Shown here piece after piece: positions 36,328 through 45,888 of a stretch of DNA of 64,000 nt (positions within the stretch are counted from its first letter, which is position 1; the number at the start of each line of letters is the position of its first letter). Under the pieces are notes generated by a model, which saw only the letters and a list, made by a program, of their open reading frames with translations, searched no databases and was not told the origin of the DNA. This DNA is from Paenibacillus alvei DSM 29. Its GTDB lineage: Bacteria; Bacillota; Bacilli; Paenibacillales; Paenibacillaceae. The stretch covers positions 1 through 64,000 of the forward strand of contig NZ_AMBZ01000010.1 of NCBI RefSeq assembly GCF_000293805.1, read 5' to 3'. The position numbers and the translations under genes were made by a program.

Positions 36328-36645
36328 TTTCATTCACTCGAAACGAAAAAGCAGCCCGAAAGAAGAAAAGCGCATATCATCCTGAAAAGGAACGCGCTAG
36401 TAGACGAAAAGTTCATATCTCTGCTGTACAAAGCTTCCAAGGCTAACGTGTGCATCGAACTCATTGTTCGCGGCGTCTGCTGCCTGCGCCCAGGGATACC
36501 GAATCTGAGTGACAACATCACAGTACGAAGCATTGTCGGGCGCTTTCTGGAGCACACCCGCATTTTCTACTTTGAGCATAGCGGCAAGGGAAAAGTGCTG
36601 CTCAGCAGTGCAGACTGGATAAAAATCCTGAGACCAAATAAATGA
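36328..36645 (+). pseudogene. ppk: Remnant of polyphosphate kinase (ppk1)
   Basis: An open frame without a start encodes [20 protein letters not shown], then [40 protein letters not shown] and [24 protein letters not shown]. This is a block of about 100 residues from the C-terminal catalytic half of PPK1, which makes polyphosphate from ATP. The other ~600 residues are absent: a TAG precedes at 36325 and the frame ends at 36643 soon after SADW. It lies head to head with ppx. The polymer-making gene was lost here while the degrading gene stayed intact. A second ppk elsewhere in the genome cannot be excluded. Confidence 0.85.
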
Positions 36646-36950
36646 GGCCCTATCCAGCATGCCACCCTGCTAATGATGCAGTAGCAGTGAGCATAGGGAT
36701 AAGACCTCTATGTTGCTTCCGACAGGGTCAACAGCATGAACGTCAATCCGAGAATAGAAGATCCTTCATTCCACGGACCAAAGGGGATAGTAGAACAAAG
36801 AAGTAGGTCATTGTTCTTGATCAGTCCTCGCAACGAGACGAACAAAAAACAACCCCTCGAATGTCGGAACAGGGCTGCTTCAATGACAGCTTTTATATGT
36901 CAATATTGTTCTTATGTCTGTTACGCACTATGTTACACATACAGACCTAA
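36646..36950. other. Intergenic stretch with no gene seen
   Basis: About 305 bases between the ppk remnant and the end of the MFS gene. There is no supported frame. A weak CCCTAT/ATAGGG repeat (36648 and 36694 region) lacks a T run. Confidence 0.5.
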
Positions 36951-38261
36951 CTACATCGGCATTTCTGTGCCTGCAGCAGAATCCGTATTCCACATGCCCT
37001 CTTCCATTGCCGCTTCTCTGCGTCCCTTCTCAATATCAACGAAGGCAAGCAATACAATTCCAATAATGAAAAAGACAAGAATAGACAATATCGCGACACG
37101 CGTTGAACCTGTCAGCAGCCCTACCATGCCAAATACAGCCGGCCCAATCGAAGCTGACACCTTGCTCGACAGACTGAGGAAGCCGAAAAATTCAGATGCG
37201 CGGCTGATTGGCACCATCTGACTGTAGACAGAGCGCGCCACTGCTTGGCTTCCTCCTTGCACCATCCCGACCATAAAGGCCAATATGTAAAAATGCAGCG
37301 CTGTTGTCATAAAGTAGCCGAAGAAAACAATTAAAATATACGTGCCGAGCGATACATACAAGGAACGCTTGGAGCCTAATCTGCGAGCGAACTTCGCAAA
37401 CAAATACGTAAACGGTATTCCTACAAACTGCGTAATGAGCAGTGAAATAATGAGATGACTCGTCTGAATGCCTATTCCAGCACCATAAATAGCCGCCATT
37501 CCAATAATAGTGGAAATGCCGTCATTGAAAAACCAAAAGGAAACCATATACTTCAGCAGTTCCGGATAATGCTTCACACGCTTGATTGTGTGAGCAAGAC
37601 GGCTAAACCCTTGCTTCGTATAATAAGAAATCGATTGCCGCTCTATCCGTGCAGGATCCTTCAAATTACGGAATATCGGCAAGGAAAATGCAAGCCACCA
37701 TATGCCAACAGACAAAAACACGGCCTGCGTTGCGACTAATTTATTTGGGAAGCCCAGCATCTCCCACTTTTCGAGCATAACGATGTTGACAGCTAGCAGC
37801 ACGCCGCCTCCGATGTATCCATACATGTAACCCTTCGCAGATACTTCGTCCCGCTCTTCTGGCGATGCAATCCCCGGCAGAAGCGAATCATAAAAAGTAT
37901 TGCCTCCTGAAAAACCGATCGTCGCAAAAATAAACAACACAGATACATACAGCCAATCTCCATTTCCCGCGAAAAACAGGAGCATGCATGCAGCCGAGCC
38001 GCTAATCGCAAAAACACGCAAAAATGCCATCTTGCGGCGAGACAAGTCGGCCATCGCCCCCAAAATCGGAGACAACAGCGCAACAAAAATCATGCCAATC
38101 GTCTGTGTAAATGCCCAATAGCTCGTCGCTTCGTGATTCGGCAGACCGGAAGCGGCTACAGATTGATAAAAAATAGGAAGCACTGCCGCCAACATCGTCG
38201 TTGCAAATGCGGAGTTCGCCCAATCATACATCATCCAACTGCGTACTTGTTTCGAACGCAT
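36951..38261 (-). CDS. MFS transporter, UMF1/Atg22-like
   Basis: The protein has about 12 membrane spans in ~436 residues. Start ATG 38261 is 6 bases behind TAGGGGG; 38264 and a frame to 38285 are alternatives. It begins VRSWMMYDWANSAFATTMLA, the mark of the UMF1 group, followed by LSPILGAMADLSRRKMAF between spans 2 and 3, a major-facilitator loop, and GSQAVARSVYSQMVP in the second half. Yeast Atg22 exports amino acids from the vacuole; bacterial substrates are unknown. No terminator was recognised after the gene. Confidence 0.88.
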   Translation of the reverse strand: MRSKQVRSWMMYDWANSAFATTMLAAVLPIFYQSVAASGLPNHEATSYWAFTQTIGMIFVALLSPILGAMADLSRRKMAFLRVFAISGSAACMLLFFAGNGDWLYVSVLFIFATIGFSGGNTFYDSLLPGIASPEERDEVSAKGYMYGYIGGGVLLAVNIVMLEKWEMLGFPNKLVATQAVFLSVGIWWLAFSLPIFRNLKDPARIERQSISYYTKQGFSRLAHTIKRVKHYPELLKYMVSFWFFNDGISTIIGMAAIYGAGIGIQTSHLIISLLITQFVGIPFTYLFAKFARRLGSKRSLYVSLGTYILIVFFGYFMTTALHFYILAFMVGMVQGGSQAVARSVYSQMVPISRASEFFGFLSLSSKVSASIGPAVFGMVGLLTGSTRVAILSILVFFIIGIVLLAFVDIEKGRREAAMEEGMWNTDSAAGTEMPM

Positions 38262-38581
38262 CATTTTCCCCCTAAGCGACAACATAACGTTATGAGAATA
38301 TCTTCATTTCATTGTGCGGTATGGCCTCACGATGGTCAACTAGTTCAATTATTAAGTTTTGTATAAGCCGCAGTATTGGAAAACATTGTTTGACAGCATA
38401 GCTTCCGCATCTAATCTAATGTATAATGAGAAAAACATTTTATTAGCCCCATAAAAGCGATAAATAGTTTTGAAGCTTTCGCCTGATATCCTATATCAGT
38501 TATTACATATCCAGCTAGAAACATCCATCTCATTACATACTTGAGTCCTATGATTATATAGGCAAGAAAGGGGGAGCAGTA

Positions 38582-39484
38582 ATGAATTTAAGTCAATTGG
38601 AAACACTAATCACCATTTCCAAGACAATGAGTTTCCGCAAGGCTGGTGAATTGCTTAACCTGACACAGCCTGCAGTATCCGCTCAGATCAAAAGCTTGGA
38701 GGATGAATTCAAAACGGTGCTCATTGACCGAAATCAACCTGTCACGCTGACTGATAGCGGCAAGGTATTTTTAGAACATGCAACGCGCATCTTAGATATC
38801 GTCGACGAAGTCAAGCAGAAGCTGAGTGATTTGAACCAAATTCCACAAGGTCATATTGTTCTTGGTACAACAACATCCATTGCCATTCAAATATTGCCGC
38901 GGGTTCTTTCCTATTTCCAGGATCAATTCCCGCTCATTAAGACGACCATTATGTCCATGTCTTCCTCACAGATCATGGCCCATATCGAAAATGGCACCGT
39001 TGATATTGGCATCGGATATTTGAACGAACAGAACCCGAATCTGAACACGTCCGTGCTCTACTATGATTCGTTCGAACTCGTCGTCTGTCCAGAGCACCCA
39101 CTGGCTAAGCATGAGCATGCAACGGTTGATATGCTAAGAGAAGTTCCGCTCATTTTGCTGTCGCCTGATACAGTAGGCCGCCGGTTCGCTGAAGAAATCT
39201 TCCGCCAATACAATATCACTCCCCATATTGTCATGGAGCTGTCCAGCAGTGAGGAAGTCAAGCGGATGGCCGAGTTGAATCTCGGGGCAGGCATCATTTC
39301 CAAGCTATCTGTCAGCAATGAGCTGCGCCGCGGCACACTGAAGATCGTTCAAATACATGAGCTCGAAACCGCGCATCCCGTAGGGGTTATGTATCGCTCA
39401 GGCCGTTACTTAAATTCAGCGATGCAGCAATTTTTAAGTGACTTGAAGGGTATGCCCGAAGCCCAATTTATCGGTTCCGAATAA
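38582..39484 (+). CDS. LysR-family transcriptional regulator
   Basis: The 300-residue protein begins with a winged helix-turn-helix (MNLSQLETLITISKTMSFRK, then LNLTQPAVSAQIKSLEDEF), followed by a two-lobed periplasmic-binding-like effector domain (from about residue 90; HIVLGTTTSIAIQILPRVL, DIGIGYLNEQNP, LILLSPDTVGRRF). ATG lies behind AAAGGGGGAG. It lies next to the histidinol-phosphatase-like gene in the same direction (59 bases between). It may instead regulate the divergent MFS gene across the ~300-base gap. Effector unknown. Confidence 0.9.
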   Translation: MNLSQLETLITISKTMSFRKAGELLNLTQPAVSAQIKSLEDEFKTVLIDRNQPVTLTDSGKVFLEHATRILDIVDEVKQKLSDLNQIPQGHIVLGTTTSIAIQILPRVLSYFQDQFPLIKTTIMSMSSSQIMAHIENGTVDIGIGYLNEQNPNLNTSVLYYDSFELVVCPEHPLAKHEHATVDMLREVPLILLSPDTVGRRFAEEIFRQYNITPHIVMELSSSEEVKRMAELNLGAGIISKLSVSNELRRGTLKIVQIHELETAHPVGVMYRSGRYLNSAMQQFLSDLKGMPEAQFIGSE

Positions 39485-39542
39485 CCATACCGACCACATC
39501 GCAGAGTTGAAAATTGCCACTCATTGTATAGGAGGGGAAGCT

Positions 39543-40355
39543 ATGAAATTCGATTTGCACACTCATCATTTTCGCTGCGGTCACGCAGATGGCAACATCC
39601 GTGATTACATCGAGGCAGGGATCGCACATGGCCTTCAAGTCATAGGCATATCCGATCACACGCCATACTTCGGACAGAATGAAGATCATCCACATCCGAA
39701 TATTACGATGGCTAAAAGCGATTTCCGCAACTATGTAGACGAGGTGCTGCGCCTCAAAAAGGAATATGAGGGACGCATCGACGTACTGCTGGGCATCGAG
39801 TCTGATTATTTTCCTGAACATGCGGAAACCTATCGCAAGACACTTGCACATTATCCGTTCGATTACATTATAGGCTCCGTTCACAGCACAAATGGCGTCA
39901 GCATTTTCAATAAAAATAGATGGAAAAAGCTTAACGCCGAGCAGCAAATTGCTGAGAAGCGAACCTATTACGAGATGATTCGTGACTCGGCACGTACAGG
40001 AATGTTTCAAATTTTAGGCCATATCGATGCCATGAAGGGCAATTATCCGCCGTTCTCGGATATTCAAACCCCTGACATTATTGACGATACCTTGAAGGTC
40101 ATTGCAGAATGCGGCGTTGCCATCGAAATCAATACATCTGGGAAAACGAAGCTGAGCGGAGGCTGGTATCCCGCGGATTCCATCTTGGAACGGGCCCTTC
40201 ATTACGGTGTCGAAGTTACCTTTGGCTCGGATGCGCATAAGCCATCCCGTGTTGGCGAAGACTGGGAAGAAGTCCGCTCGCGCCTGAAGGAAATTGGTTT
40301 TACTTATTGGGTGTATTATAAAGAGAAGCAGAAGCAAGTCGTACCGATTGAATAG
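39543..40355 (+). CDS. PHP-domain histidinol-phosphatase
   Basis: ATG 39543 follows TAGGAGGGG; a TTG at 39507 in frame has no site. The 270-residue protein opens with the metal-binding FDLHTHHFRCGHADG. It continues with GISDHTPYF, GIESDYFPEH, DYIIGSVHSTNG, ILGHIDAMKG, EINTSGKT and FGSDAHKPSRVGEDW, all PHP metal ligands in the usual order. HisK/HisJ-type enzymes of this family remove phosphate from histidinol phosphate in histidine synthesis. No his operon is adjacent, so another phosphoester substrate is possible. Confidence 0.85.
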   Translation: MKFDLHTHHFRCGHADGNIRDYIEAGIAHGLQVIGISDHTPYFGQNEDHPHPNITMAKSDFRNYVDEVLRLKKEYEGRIDVLLGIESDYFPEHAETYRKTLAHYPFDYIIGSVHSTNGVSIFNKNRWKKLNAEQQIAEKRTYYEMIRDSARTGMFQILGHIDAMKGNYPPFSDIQTPDIIDDTLKVIAECGVAIEINTSGKTKLSGGWYPADSILERALHYGVEVTFGSDAHKPSRVGEDWEEVRSRLKEIGFTYWVYYKEKQKQVVPIE

Positions 40356-40496
40356 CAATCTTGTCGAAAACGATGGGATTGTGGTTATGAATAATAGATG
40401 TGTACAAGGATGCTTCCGGAGCAAAATAGGCTTTTATTATTCAAAGGCCTATCCCTGTTCTGGGTGCATTTTTTATATGTCTACCGAATTCAGGGC

Positions 40497-40527
40497 AAAA
40501 AAAAGGGGATCTGTATCTCACAGATCC
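40497..40527 (-). terminator. Minus-strand terminator stranded by the insertion sequence
   Basis: GGATCTGT (40507-40514) pairs with ACAGATCC (40520-40527). On the minus strand it is followed by CC and a run of T (A run at 40497-40504). The only minus-strand gene that it could serve is the EamA gene at 42132, now cut off by the 1.5-kb element. Confidence 0.7.
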
Positions 40528-40594
40528 GTCTCAAGGGATATATATTCATCAAAAGGGGGTCTTGCTATTTACTATACCCTTTGTACATTAACTA

Positions 40595-40603
40595 ACGTTA
40601 ACA
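40595..40603. repeat. Target-site duplication, left copy
   Basis: ACGTTAACA lies directly before the left end of the element and again directly after its right end at 42085-42093. A 9-base duplication fits IS4-family insertion. Confidence 0.88.
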
Positions 40604-42084
40604 CAATAGCGTTGCATTAAATTTCAGACCTAATTACAAATTCTAAATTGTACTAAAAATGTTAAATTATCGACGTCCATTCAAAGAAAAAATCTCCATA
40701 ATTAGGGGAGCAGGTAGTCCTGTCCAAATCCCTAATCATAGGAGATCGTACATGGACAAGGATACACTACTTTCATCATTTGGTAAATGGGTCGCACCAC
40801 TAAATGCACAAATCATTTCAGATTGGACGGATAAAACCGGCGAAGATAAGTACGTTAAAAAGCTGCATTCACTGGCCTATCTCTTGATCTTTATGGATGC
40901 ACAGCTGCAGCAGCGAGACTGTTTACGAACTATCGTTACTGAATTGCAGTGTAACGAAGCGTTCCAGAAAGAACTTGGAATTACGTCCATAAGCACCTCA
41001 CAGCTATCAAGGAAAAACAACAAGCTTTCCAGTGAGGTTTTGCAAAGCATATTTGCGGATCTGGTCTTGAAAATCAGCGAGCACAGCCGTCCTGCTTCAG
41101 GGCGAATCGGCACAGTAAAATTGCTAGATTCCACGACGATGAGCCTATGTTTAAGTAAATACAAATGGGCAACGTACCGAAAAACAAAATCCGGTGTCAA
41201 ACTTCATTTGCGAGTAACCTTTTGCGATCCGGACACGGTTTATCCAGAAAAGGCAGTGCTTACACCTGCGAAGCCTGCGGATCGTACTCAAATGGATGCT
41301 CTTATTGATGAAACCGGAGCCACCTATGTGTTCGATCGCGGCTATGTCGATTACAAGAAGTATGATCATTACTGCAGGGAAGGCATTTTTTTCGTAACTC
41401 GTTTGAAGAACAACGCGGTCGTGGAGACGCTCTCCGAATTTCCAGTAGCCGAAAACTCCTTGATCCATCGGGATCAAATGGTTCGAATCGGTAAAGGAAA
41501 GAAACAGATGGAAGAGGCATTGCGACTTGTAGAAACGACCGATTTAAAGGGTAAGCTGATCCGCATCATTAGCAATCGCTTTGATTTAACAGCAGAAGAG
41601 ATCAGTGAGCTGTATCGCAATCGTTGGAAGATAGAAACATTCTTCCGTTGGGTTAAACAGCATCTGAAGCTGACGCGTTTCTATGGAGAGCAAGAGAACG
41701 CGGTATGGAATCAGATCCTCATTTGTTTGATCGCATATAGCCTTCAGCTCTTGATGAAAATGGAGCTTGGTACAACGAAGAGCTTATTAGATCTACATCG
41801 ACTACTTATCTCAATGCTGTATCAGCCCTGGGAAACGTTCAGAGAAGCTGTTTTTCGGAAGCCTGCTCGCACTTCCAAAGGTCGGCAGAAAGTCGTAAAG
41901 ACCTAAGATTCAGGAAAATAGTTCCTTGAAATGATAGATATTACCAAATGGGCGCGGCTACTTGCTTTCATAGAACCCTTAACTTTTTGGCTTATATGAA
42001 AGCAAGAAAACTGTAAATTATTTTATCTGCAACAATATCTTTCCTTTAATATTTGCAGTGGGATTCTTTTATGCAACGCTATTG
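40604..42084 (+). mobile_element. IS4-family insertion sequence, 1481 bp, complete
   Basis: The ends are perfect 14-base inverted repeats: CAATAGCGTTGCAT at 40604-40617 and its complement at 42071-42084, continuing imperfectly inwards. A 9-base direct duplication (ACGTTAACA) flanks both ends. One transposase gene fills the middle. Intact ends, duplication and frame show a recent and probably active insertion. Confidence 0.92.
40752..41906 (+). CDS. IS4-family DDE transposase
   Basis: ATG 40752 follows AGGAGAT; the frame opens earlier at 40659 without a site. The 384-residue transposase has an N-terminal segment of the DUF4372 kind (FGKWVAPLNAQIISDWTDKT). The catalytic D-D-E set lies in LLDSTTMSL, TYVFDRGYVDYKKY and the signature YRNRWKIETFFRWVKQHLKL (Y-2-R-3-E-6-K). 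It cuts and pastes the surrounding element. The frame is uninterrupted. Confidence 0.93.
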   Translation: MDKDTLLSSFGKWVAPLNAQIISDWTDKTGEDKYVKKLHSLAYLLIFMDAQLQQRDCLRTIVTELQCNEAFQKELGITSISTSQLSRKNNKLSSEVLQSIFADLVLKISEHSRPASGRIGTVKLLDSTTMSLCLSKYKWATYRKTKSGVKLHLRVTFCDPDTVYPEKAVLTPAKPADRTQMDALIDETGATYVFDRGYVDYKKYDHYCREGIFFVTRLKNNAVVETLSEFPVAENSLIHRDQMVRIGKGKKQMEEALRLVETTDLKGKLIRIISNRFDLTAEEISELYRNRWKIETFFRWVKQHLKLTRFYGEQENAVWNQILICLIAYSLQLLMKMELGTTKSLLDLHRLLISMLYQPWETFREAVFRKPARTSKGRQKVVKT

Positions 42085-42093
42085 ACGTTAACA
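42085..42093. repeat. Target-site duplication, right copy
   Basis: ACGTTAACA repeats the nine bases at 40595-40603. Confidence 0.88.
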
Positions 42094-42131
42094 GGAATAT
42101 TACCGTTGTGTAACAAATCATTAAGCCTGTG

Positions 42132-43106
42132 TTAAACTGCTCTCCGAATTGCCTTGCGAGCTGCCTTTCCAGACGATGAACGATTGACAACAATGATTCC
42201 CGCCACCACGAGTCCAAGAGCTGCCAATGTACCGCCGTTCCACGATTCATTCAACAGCCAAGCGGATAAGAGAACCCCAAACAATGGAATGAGGAAAAGG
42301 AACATGGATACTTTGCCTACTTGATTATATTTCATAATTAGATTCCATAGACTGAATCCTGCTGCCGACAGGAATGCCAGATAGAACAGCAGCATCAGAG
42401 ATGAAGCGTCCCATTGGAAAGGGGCAAATCCTGCACGCCATGCGCCCACTATAATAAGCCCAACGCCACCAAGCGCCATTTGGCGTCCTGTCAACCATAA
42501 TACCGGCAATTCGCGCGCCTCATAACGCGCCAGCACATTCCCTATCGCACCGAACAATGCCGATAAAATCAAGCAAACATCACCGATGCCAAAGGACATG
42601 TCTGCGTCGGCTGTATTACTGAAAGTCACAATAATAACTCCTACGAAACCAAGACACAACCCGAGTGTCTTACCGAATGTGAAGCTTTCACTGCGATCAA
42701 CCATCCTTGCGACAATCATTTGAAAGAAGCAGGTTGCCCCAGAAATAATCGCTCCCTTCATTCCGGTGCTTAAGCTTAGTCCAATATAGAAGAAGATATA
42801 CTGTAAAAATGTCTGTATGACTGCAAGACGCGTTACCCGCCAGCCAACACGTCTAGATTTGCCGCTGCGATTCAGATCAGTTCGCGGCCTACGATTCATA
42901 CAAGCAGTCAATAAAATAAGCATAATTCCAGCCAGGGCAAATCGATATCCTGCAAATACCCACTGTTCATTAGCTGCATCCGAGCCAATCCCAAGCGCCT
43001 CGTACCCAAGCTTAATTGCTGGCATCGCACTTCCCCACAACAGTGTAGCGATAATCGCGCTTACGGTCATGCCTACAGGATGAGTAAACCATTTCTGCGC
43101 TTTCAC
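42132..43106 (-). CDS. EamA/DMT-family transporter
   Basis: The 324-residue protein has ten hydrophobic spans in two homologous EamA halves (AIIATLLWGSAMPAIKLGYE and LILSALFGAIGNVLARYEAR as half starts). It belongs to the drug/metabolite transporter superfamily, usually exporters of amino acids, nucleosides or drugs. GTG 43106 lies behind AAGGAAGGG. The C-terminus is basic (RSSSGKAARKAIRRAV). The insertion sequence landed 47 bases after its stop and separates it from a terminator at 40497. Confidence 0.9.
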   Translation of the reverse strand: MKAQKWFTHPVGMTVSAIIATLLWGSAMPAIKLGYEALGIGSDAANEQWVFAGYRFALAGIMLILLTACMNRRPRTDLNRSGKSRRVGWRVTRLAVIQTFLQYIFFYIGLSLSTGMKGAIISGATCFFQMIVARMVDRSESFTFGKTLGLCLGFVGVIIVTFSNTADADMSFGIGDVCLILSALFGAIGNVLARYEARELPVLWLTGRQMALGGVGLIIVGAWRAGFAPFQWDASSLMLLFYLAFLSAAGFSLWNLIMKYNQVGKVSMFLFLIPLFGVLLSAWLLNESWNGGTLAALGLVVAGIIVVNRSSSGKAARKAIRRAV

Positions 43107-43220
43107 TGATGAACCCTTCCTTTCTGCATGCGGCTTACGCCGCCCGGTGCATAATGCGCGAATGGGTCAATCACTGTTCCATCCGCTCCCATTACGTTCT
43201 AGTTGAATTGTGCAACAATA

Positions 43221-43244
43221 ATGCCGCCCTTAACTGGACGGCAT
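43221..43244 (-). terminator. Terminator of the phosphoesterase gene
   Basis: ATGCCGCCC (43221-43229) pairs with GGACGGCAT (43236-43244) with one mismatch; TATTGTTG follows on the minus strand. Confidence 0.65.
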
Positions 43245-43302
43245 CTCATAAACCTATTCTATCCTAGCACGAAAGCATGCAGACAACAATCATTTCCAAC
43301 AA

Positions 43303-44055
43303 TTAATTTTCATTCTGCTGAAGCCCGCGATATACCCCTGTACGAAGCTCTCGAACATACGGCTTCACCCCAGGCACATCACTCATTTCCGCTGCCCGTA
43401 CTGCCTGTTCAATATCATAGGGAACCCGATGGAATTGGATCGAAAATTCACTTTGCTGAACCTGGCCGAAATGACCCTGCAACATCACATAGGACGCTTG
43501 TGTCATATCAAGAGGATTGCCGACACTTCCGCAATTCACTAAGGTATGACCTTTAAAATGCTGCAAAAACGCATTATGAATGTCTCCATAAATGACCACA
43601 TCTGGTGATTGGCATGGATGGAGCGGTTCAGTCAGTGATGGAGTAAAATCGAACATGCCCAGACGTTTTTCCTTATCATCCCAAGGCTGTACTCGATTGA
43701 ACACACTGTGAGGGGAAGCGTGAAATAGACGAATATGCCGACCGCTCATATTGAAGTCATACGAGAACGGCAGCCGTTCCAAGCGGGCTAACCTTTCTTG
43801 GCCCAACTGCTGCGCGTGCCAGCTGAACTGTTCGTCATCCTGAATCTGACGGACAAGCTCGTCCCAGTTCCCCTTTACAATGACATCACAATAATCGAAC
43901 AATAAATCTACAACTTCTGCAGGGTTCGGCCCTTTCCCCACTAAATCTCCCAGGCAGTATATTTTATCAGCGCCTTGTCGCTGAATATCATTAAGTACGG
44001 CTTCGAGAGCCTGTAAATTCCCATGTATATCGGAAATGATAGCTATAGACTGCAT
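43303..44055 (-). CDS. Calcineurin-like metallophosphoesterase (YfcE/PrpE-like)
   Basis: The 250-residue protein has the dimetal set DIHGN (residues ~9-13), GDLVGKG (about 37), KGNWDE (about 60) and, after a helical insert, YGDIHNAFLQ and NCGSVGNPLD. This is the cytoplasmic two-metal phosphodiesterase type. ATG 44055 follows GGGAGGAG. It is probably a phosphatase for nucleotides or phosphoproteins; the true substrate is unknown. Confidence 0.85.
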   Translation of the reverse strand: MQSIAIISDIHGNLQALEAVLNDIQRQGADKIYCLGDLVGKGPNPAEVVDLLFDYCDVIVKGNWDELVRQIQDDEQFSWHAQQLGQERLARLERLPFSYDFNMSGRHIRLFHASPHSVFNRVQPWDDKEKRLGMFDFTPSLTEPLHPCQSPDVVIYGDIHNAFLQHFKGHTLVNCGSVGNPLDMTQASYVMLQGHFGQVQQSEFSIQFHRVPYDIEQAVRAAEMSDVPGVKPYVRELRTGVYRGLQQNEN

Positions 44056-44200
44056 ATCGCTTCGTCTCCTCCCTAATATCCTTCATATCCCCCATAGGGT
44101 TATGTAGGGGTCCTTCACCAATCCTCATTTATAGCTAGCCGTGTAAACCATACTAATATATCTTTGCTATGCCTTGATCGGCCGTATTATGCCTAATTCC

Positions 44201-45082
44201 TTATACAATCGCCCTTAGCGTCAGCAAGGTCCATTCTGGTGGACAAAGCAAGCGTATGGGCAGAAGTGTTGTACCAATTCCTCTGCTTGTATATATAAGA
44301 AGAGGACGTTCTGGCATGTTCTCACGTTTTAGCACATATAATCCATCAGGGTATCGCTCTCCTAATTTTGGAAGGAACAGCGGCCCGATAAGCGGCAAGC
44401 GCACCTGTCCTCCATGACTATGTCCGGACAATTGAAGATCAACCTTATACTCGCGAGCAACCATTCCCCAATCTGGTTCATGGGCAAGCAGTATGCAGCA
44501 CATCGTATTCGATATTCCTCGCATAGCACGCCTCATATCAGGGGTACCTTCCAGTGCATCGTCAATGCCTGCTAGTGCCAGCATATCCTGATTCCGCTTG
44601 AGTACCACATGATCATTCGTCAGCATTCGGATATCTGCCTCTTCCATTGCTTTTAGCACGGCCTGCGCGCCGTTCCCCCGATAATCGTGATTGCCAAGCA
44701 CAGCATAGGAACCATACGGCGCCCGTAGTTGGCGCAGCACAGATACAATTTCGGCTGGAACAACATCTCCATGATCAACAATGTCCCCTGTAAAACATAT
44801 GACGTCTGGCCGATTCGCTAGTACATCCTGGACGATGCTCTCGAGCTTCGATTTATTCAGGTTATGGCCGTAATGAATATCCGATAGATGTGCAATCGTC
44901 ATTCCGTCGAAGGAAAGAGGCAAACCACGTATTCCTAACTCGATCTTGCGCTGCCTAACATAGGTCGGCTCAATGTATCTGGCATAGCCCCCAACTGCTA
45001 GCGGCAGCGCCACAATTGCTCCTGTCATCATACGCAAGAAGCGCCTCCGACTAGGATTTGCAACCGAATTGTCCTTTTTCAT
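44201..45082 (-). CDS. Tat-exported metallophosphoesterase (YkuE/YaeI-like)
   Basis: The 293-residue protein starts with a twin-arginine signal: NPSRRRFLRMMTGAIVALPL (about residues 9-28). The mature part has the two-metal centre HLSDIHYGHN, FTGDIVDHGDVVP, LGNHDYRG, LLAHEPD and QLSGHSHGGQV. Related enzymes (YkuE, YaeI) act on surface lipids or wall polymers outside the membrane. Export by Tat fits folding with metal before export. It is not in an operon with the phosphoesterase at 43303, which lies 145 bases away. Confidence 0.9.
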   Translation of the reverse strand: MKKDNSVANPSRRRFLRMMTGAIVALPLAVGGYARYIEPTYVRQRKIELGIRGLPLSFDGMTIAHLSDIHYGHNLNKSKLESIVQDVLANRPDVICFTGDIVDHGDVVPAEIVSVLRQLRAPYGSYAVLGNHDYRGNGAQAVLKAMEEADIRMLTNDHVVLKRNQDMLALAGIDDALEGTPDMRRAMRGISNTMCCILLAHEPDWGMVAREYKVDLQLSGHSHGGQVRLPLIGPLFLPKLGERYPDGLYVLKRENMPERPLLIYTSRGIGTTLLPIRLLCPPEWTLLTLRAIV

Positions 45083-45239
45083 ATCTTCCGTAATTGGAGA
45101 TTTTATAGCTATCCCCTGCCTTTATCACATGCATTCGGTCTTCGCTATTTTCAGAATAAGCTTCTATCATATCTTGTCCTTTTATTATGAATCAGCACCG
45201 TTTTCAATGCAAATCATTGTAGAATATGCTTTAATAACA

Positions 45240-45269
45240 ACTGCCGACCGCTATAATAGGGTCGGCAGT
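45240..45269. terminator. Hairpin between two minus-strand genes
   Basis: ACTGCCGACC (45240-45249) pairs with GGTCGGCAGT (45260-45269), a perfect 10-pair stem, directly downstream of the gene at 45314. Confidence 0.7.
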
Positions 45270-45313
45270 CCATTGCCTATGTTGTTCATCAGCCTCAATT
45301 GATTGCGCTTCCA

Positions 45314-45673
45314 TTATGTTGAAGTATAATACTCTGCATATTGCTGGACTACCGGCTGTACTAGCCAATCTAAACGCTTACAAAACATTGAAATACTCAT
45401 TCTCCAACGCTGGAGCCGTTCCTCCCCCATGATGGAAGGCCCTATTCCAAAGTGCTCTTCCATGCATTGTTCAAGTTCCTCTTCCATCATCTTCATGTCC
45501 GAGCTGACATCACTAAGCTTCACTATGTACGCGGTAAGGCAATCGTATTCATCGTCGGGCGCGCCAAGTGCACGCAAGCCTAGTGGATCCCATTCGTCCA
45601 CGAGCAGTTTCACCTTGCTGAAGAGGCTGTTCTCATCCCAACTGTTCTTGTCCTGTACTGGCAAATGGAGCAT
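45314..45673 (-). CDS. Hypothetical protein with WDPLGL/DEYD motif (DUF1871-like)
   Basis: ATG 45673 follows AGGAGG by 10 bases; a TTG three bases earlier is an alternative. The 119-residue acidic soluble protein contains LLVDEWDPLGLRALGAPDDE, then YDCLTAYIVKL. This W-(D/N)-P-L-x-L and DEYD pattern resembles the DUF1871 family of Bacillales. The C-terminal half is helical. No function is known. Confidence 0.5.
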   Translation of the reverse strand: MLHLPVQDKNSWDENSLFSKVKLLVDEWDPLGLRALGAPDDEYDCLTAYIVKLSDVSSDMKMMEEELEQCMEEHFGIGPSIMGEERLQRWRMSISMFCKRLDWLVQPVVQQYAEYYTST

Positions 45674-45852
45674 CAACTCGGCACCTCCTAGTCATCTCAC
45701 AAGCATCCGGCGCACATTCAAGTTGTTATCCAATACTATAATCGATATTTCAATTTTGGAATACAAATTTTTCTTAAAATTATTTAATTTTTTACTGGCT
45801 TATTTCACGATCTGTACACCGTATCTGTATATATTTGTTTCTACAAGTTATA

Positions 45853-45881
45853 AAAAAGCGCCCCTCAGAGGGGCGCTTTTG
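45853..45881. terminator. Terminator of the sdh operon
   Basis: AAAAGCGCCCC and GGGGCGCTTTT form a strong stem around TCAGA just after sdhB; A and T runs on both sides make it bidirectional. Confidence 0.9.
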
Positions 45882-45888
45882 CTTGCAG

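Noticed and set aside
36736-37221. 161-residue plus-strand frame
   Set aside because: It is antisense to the C-terminus of the MFS transporter and has no supporting features.
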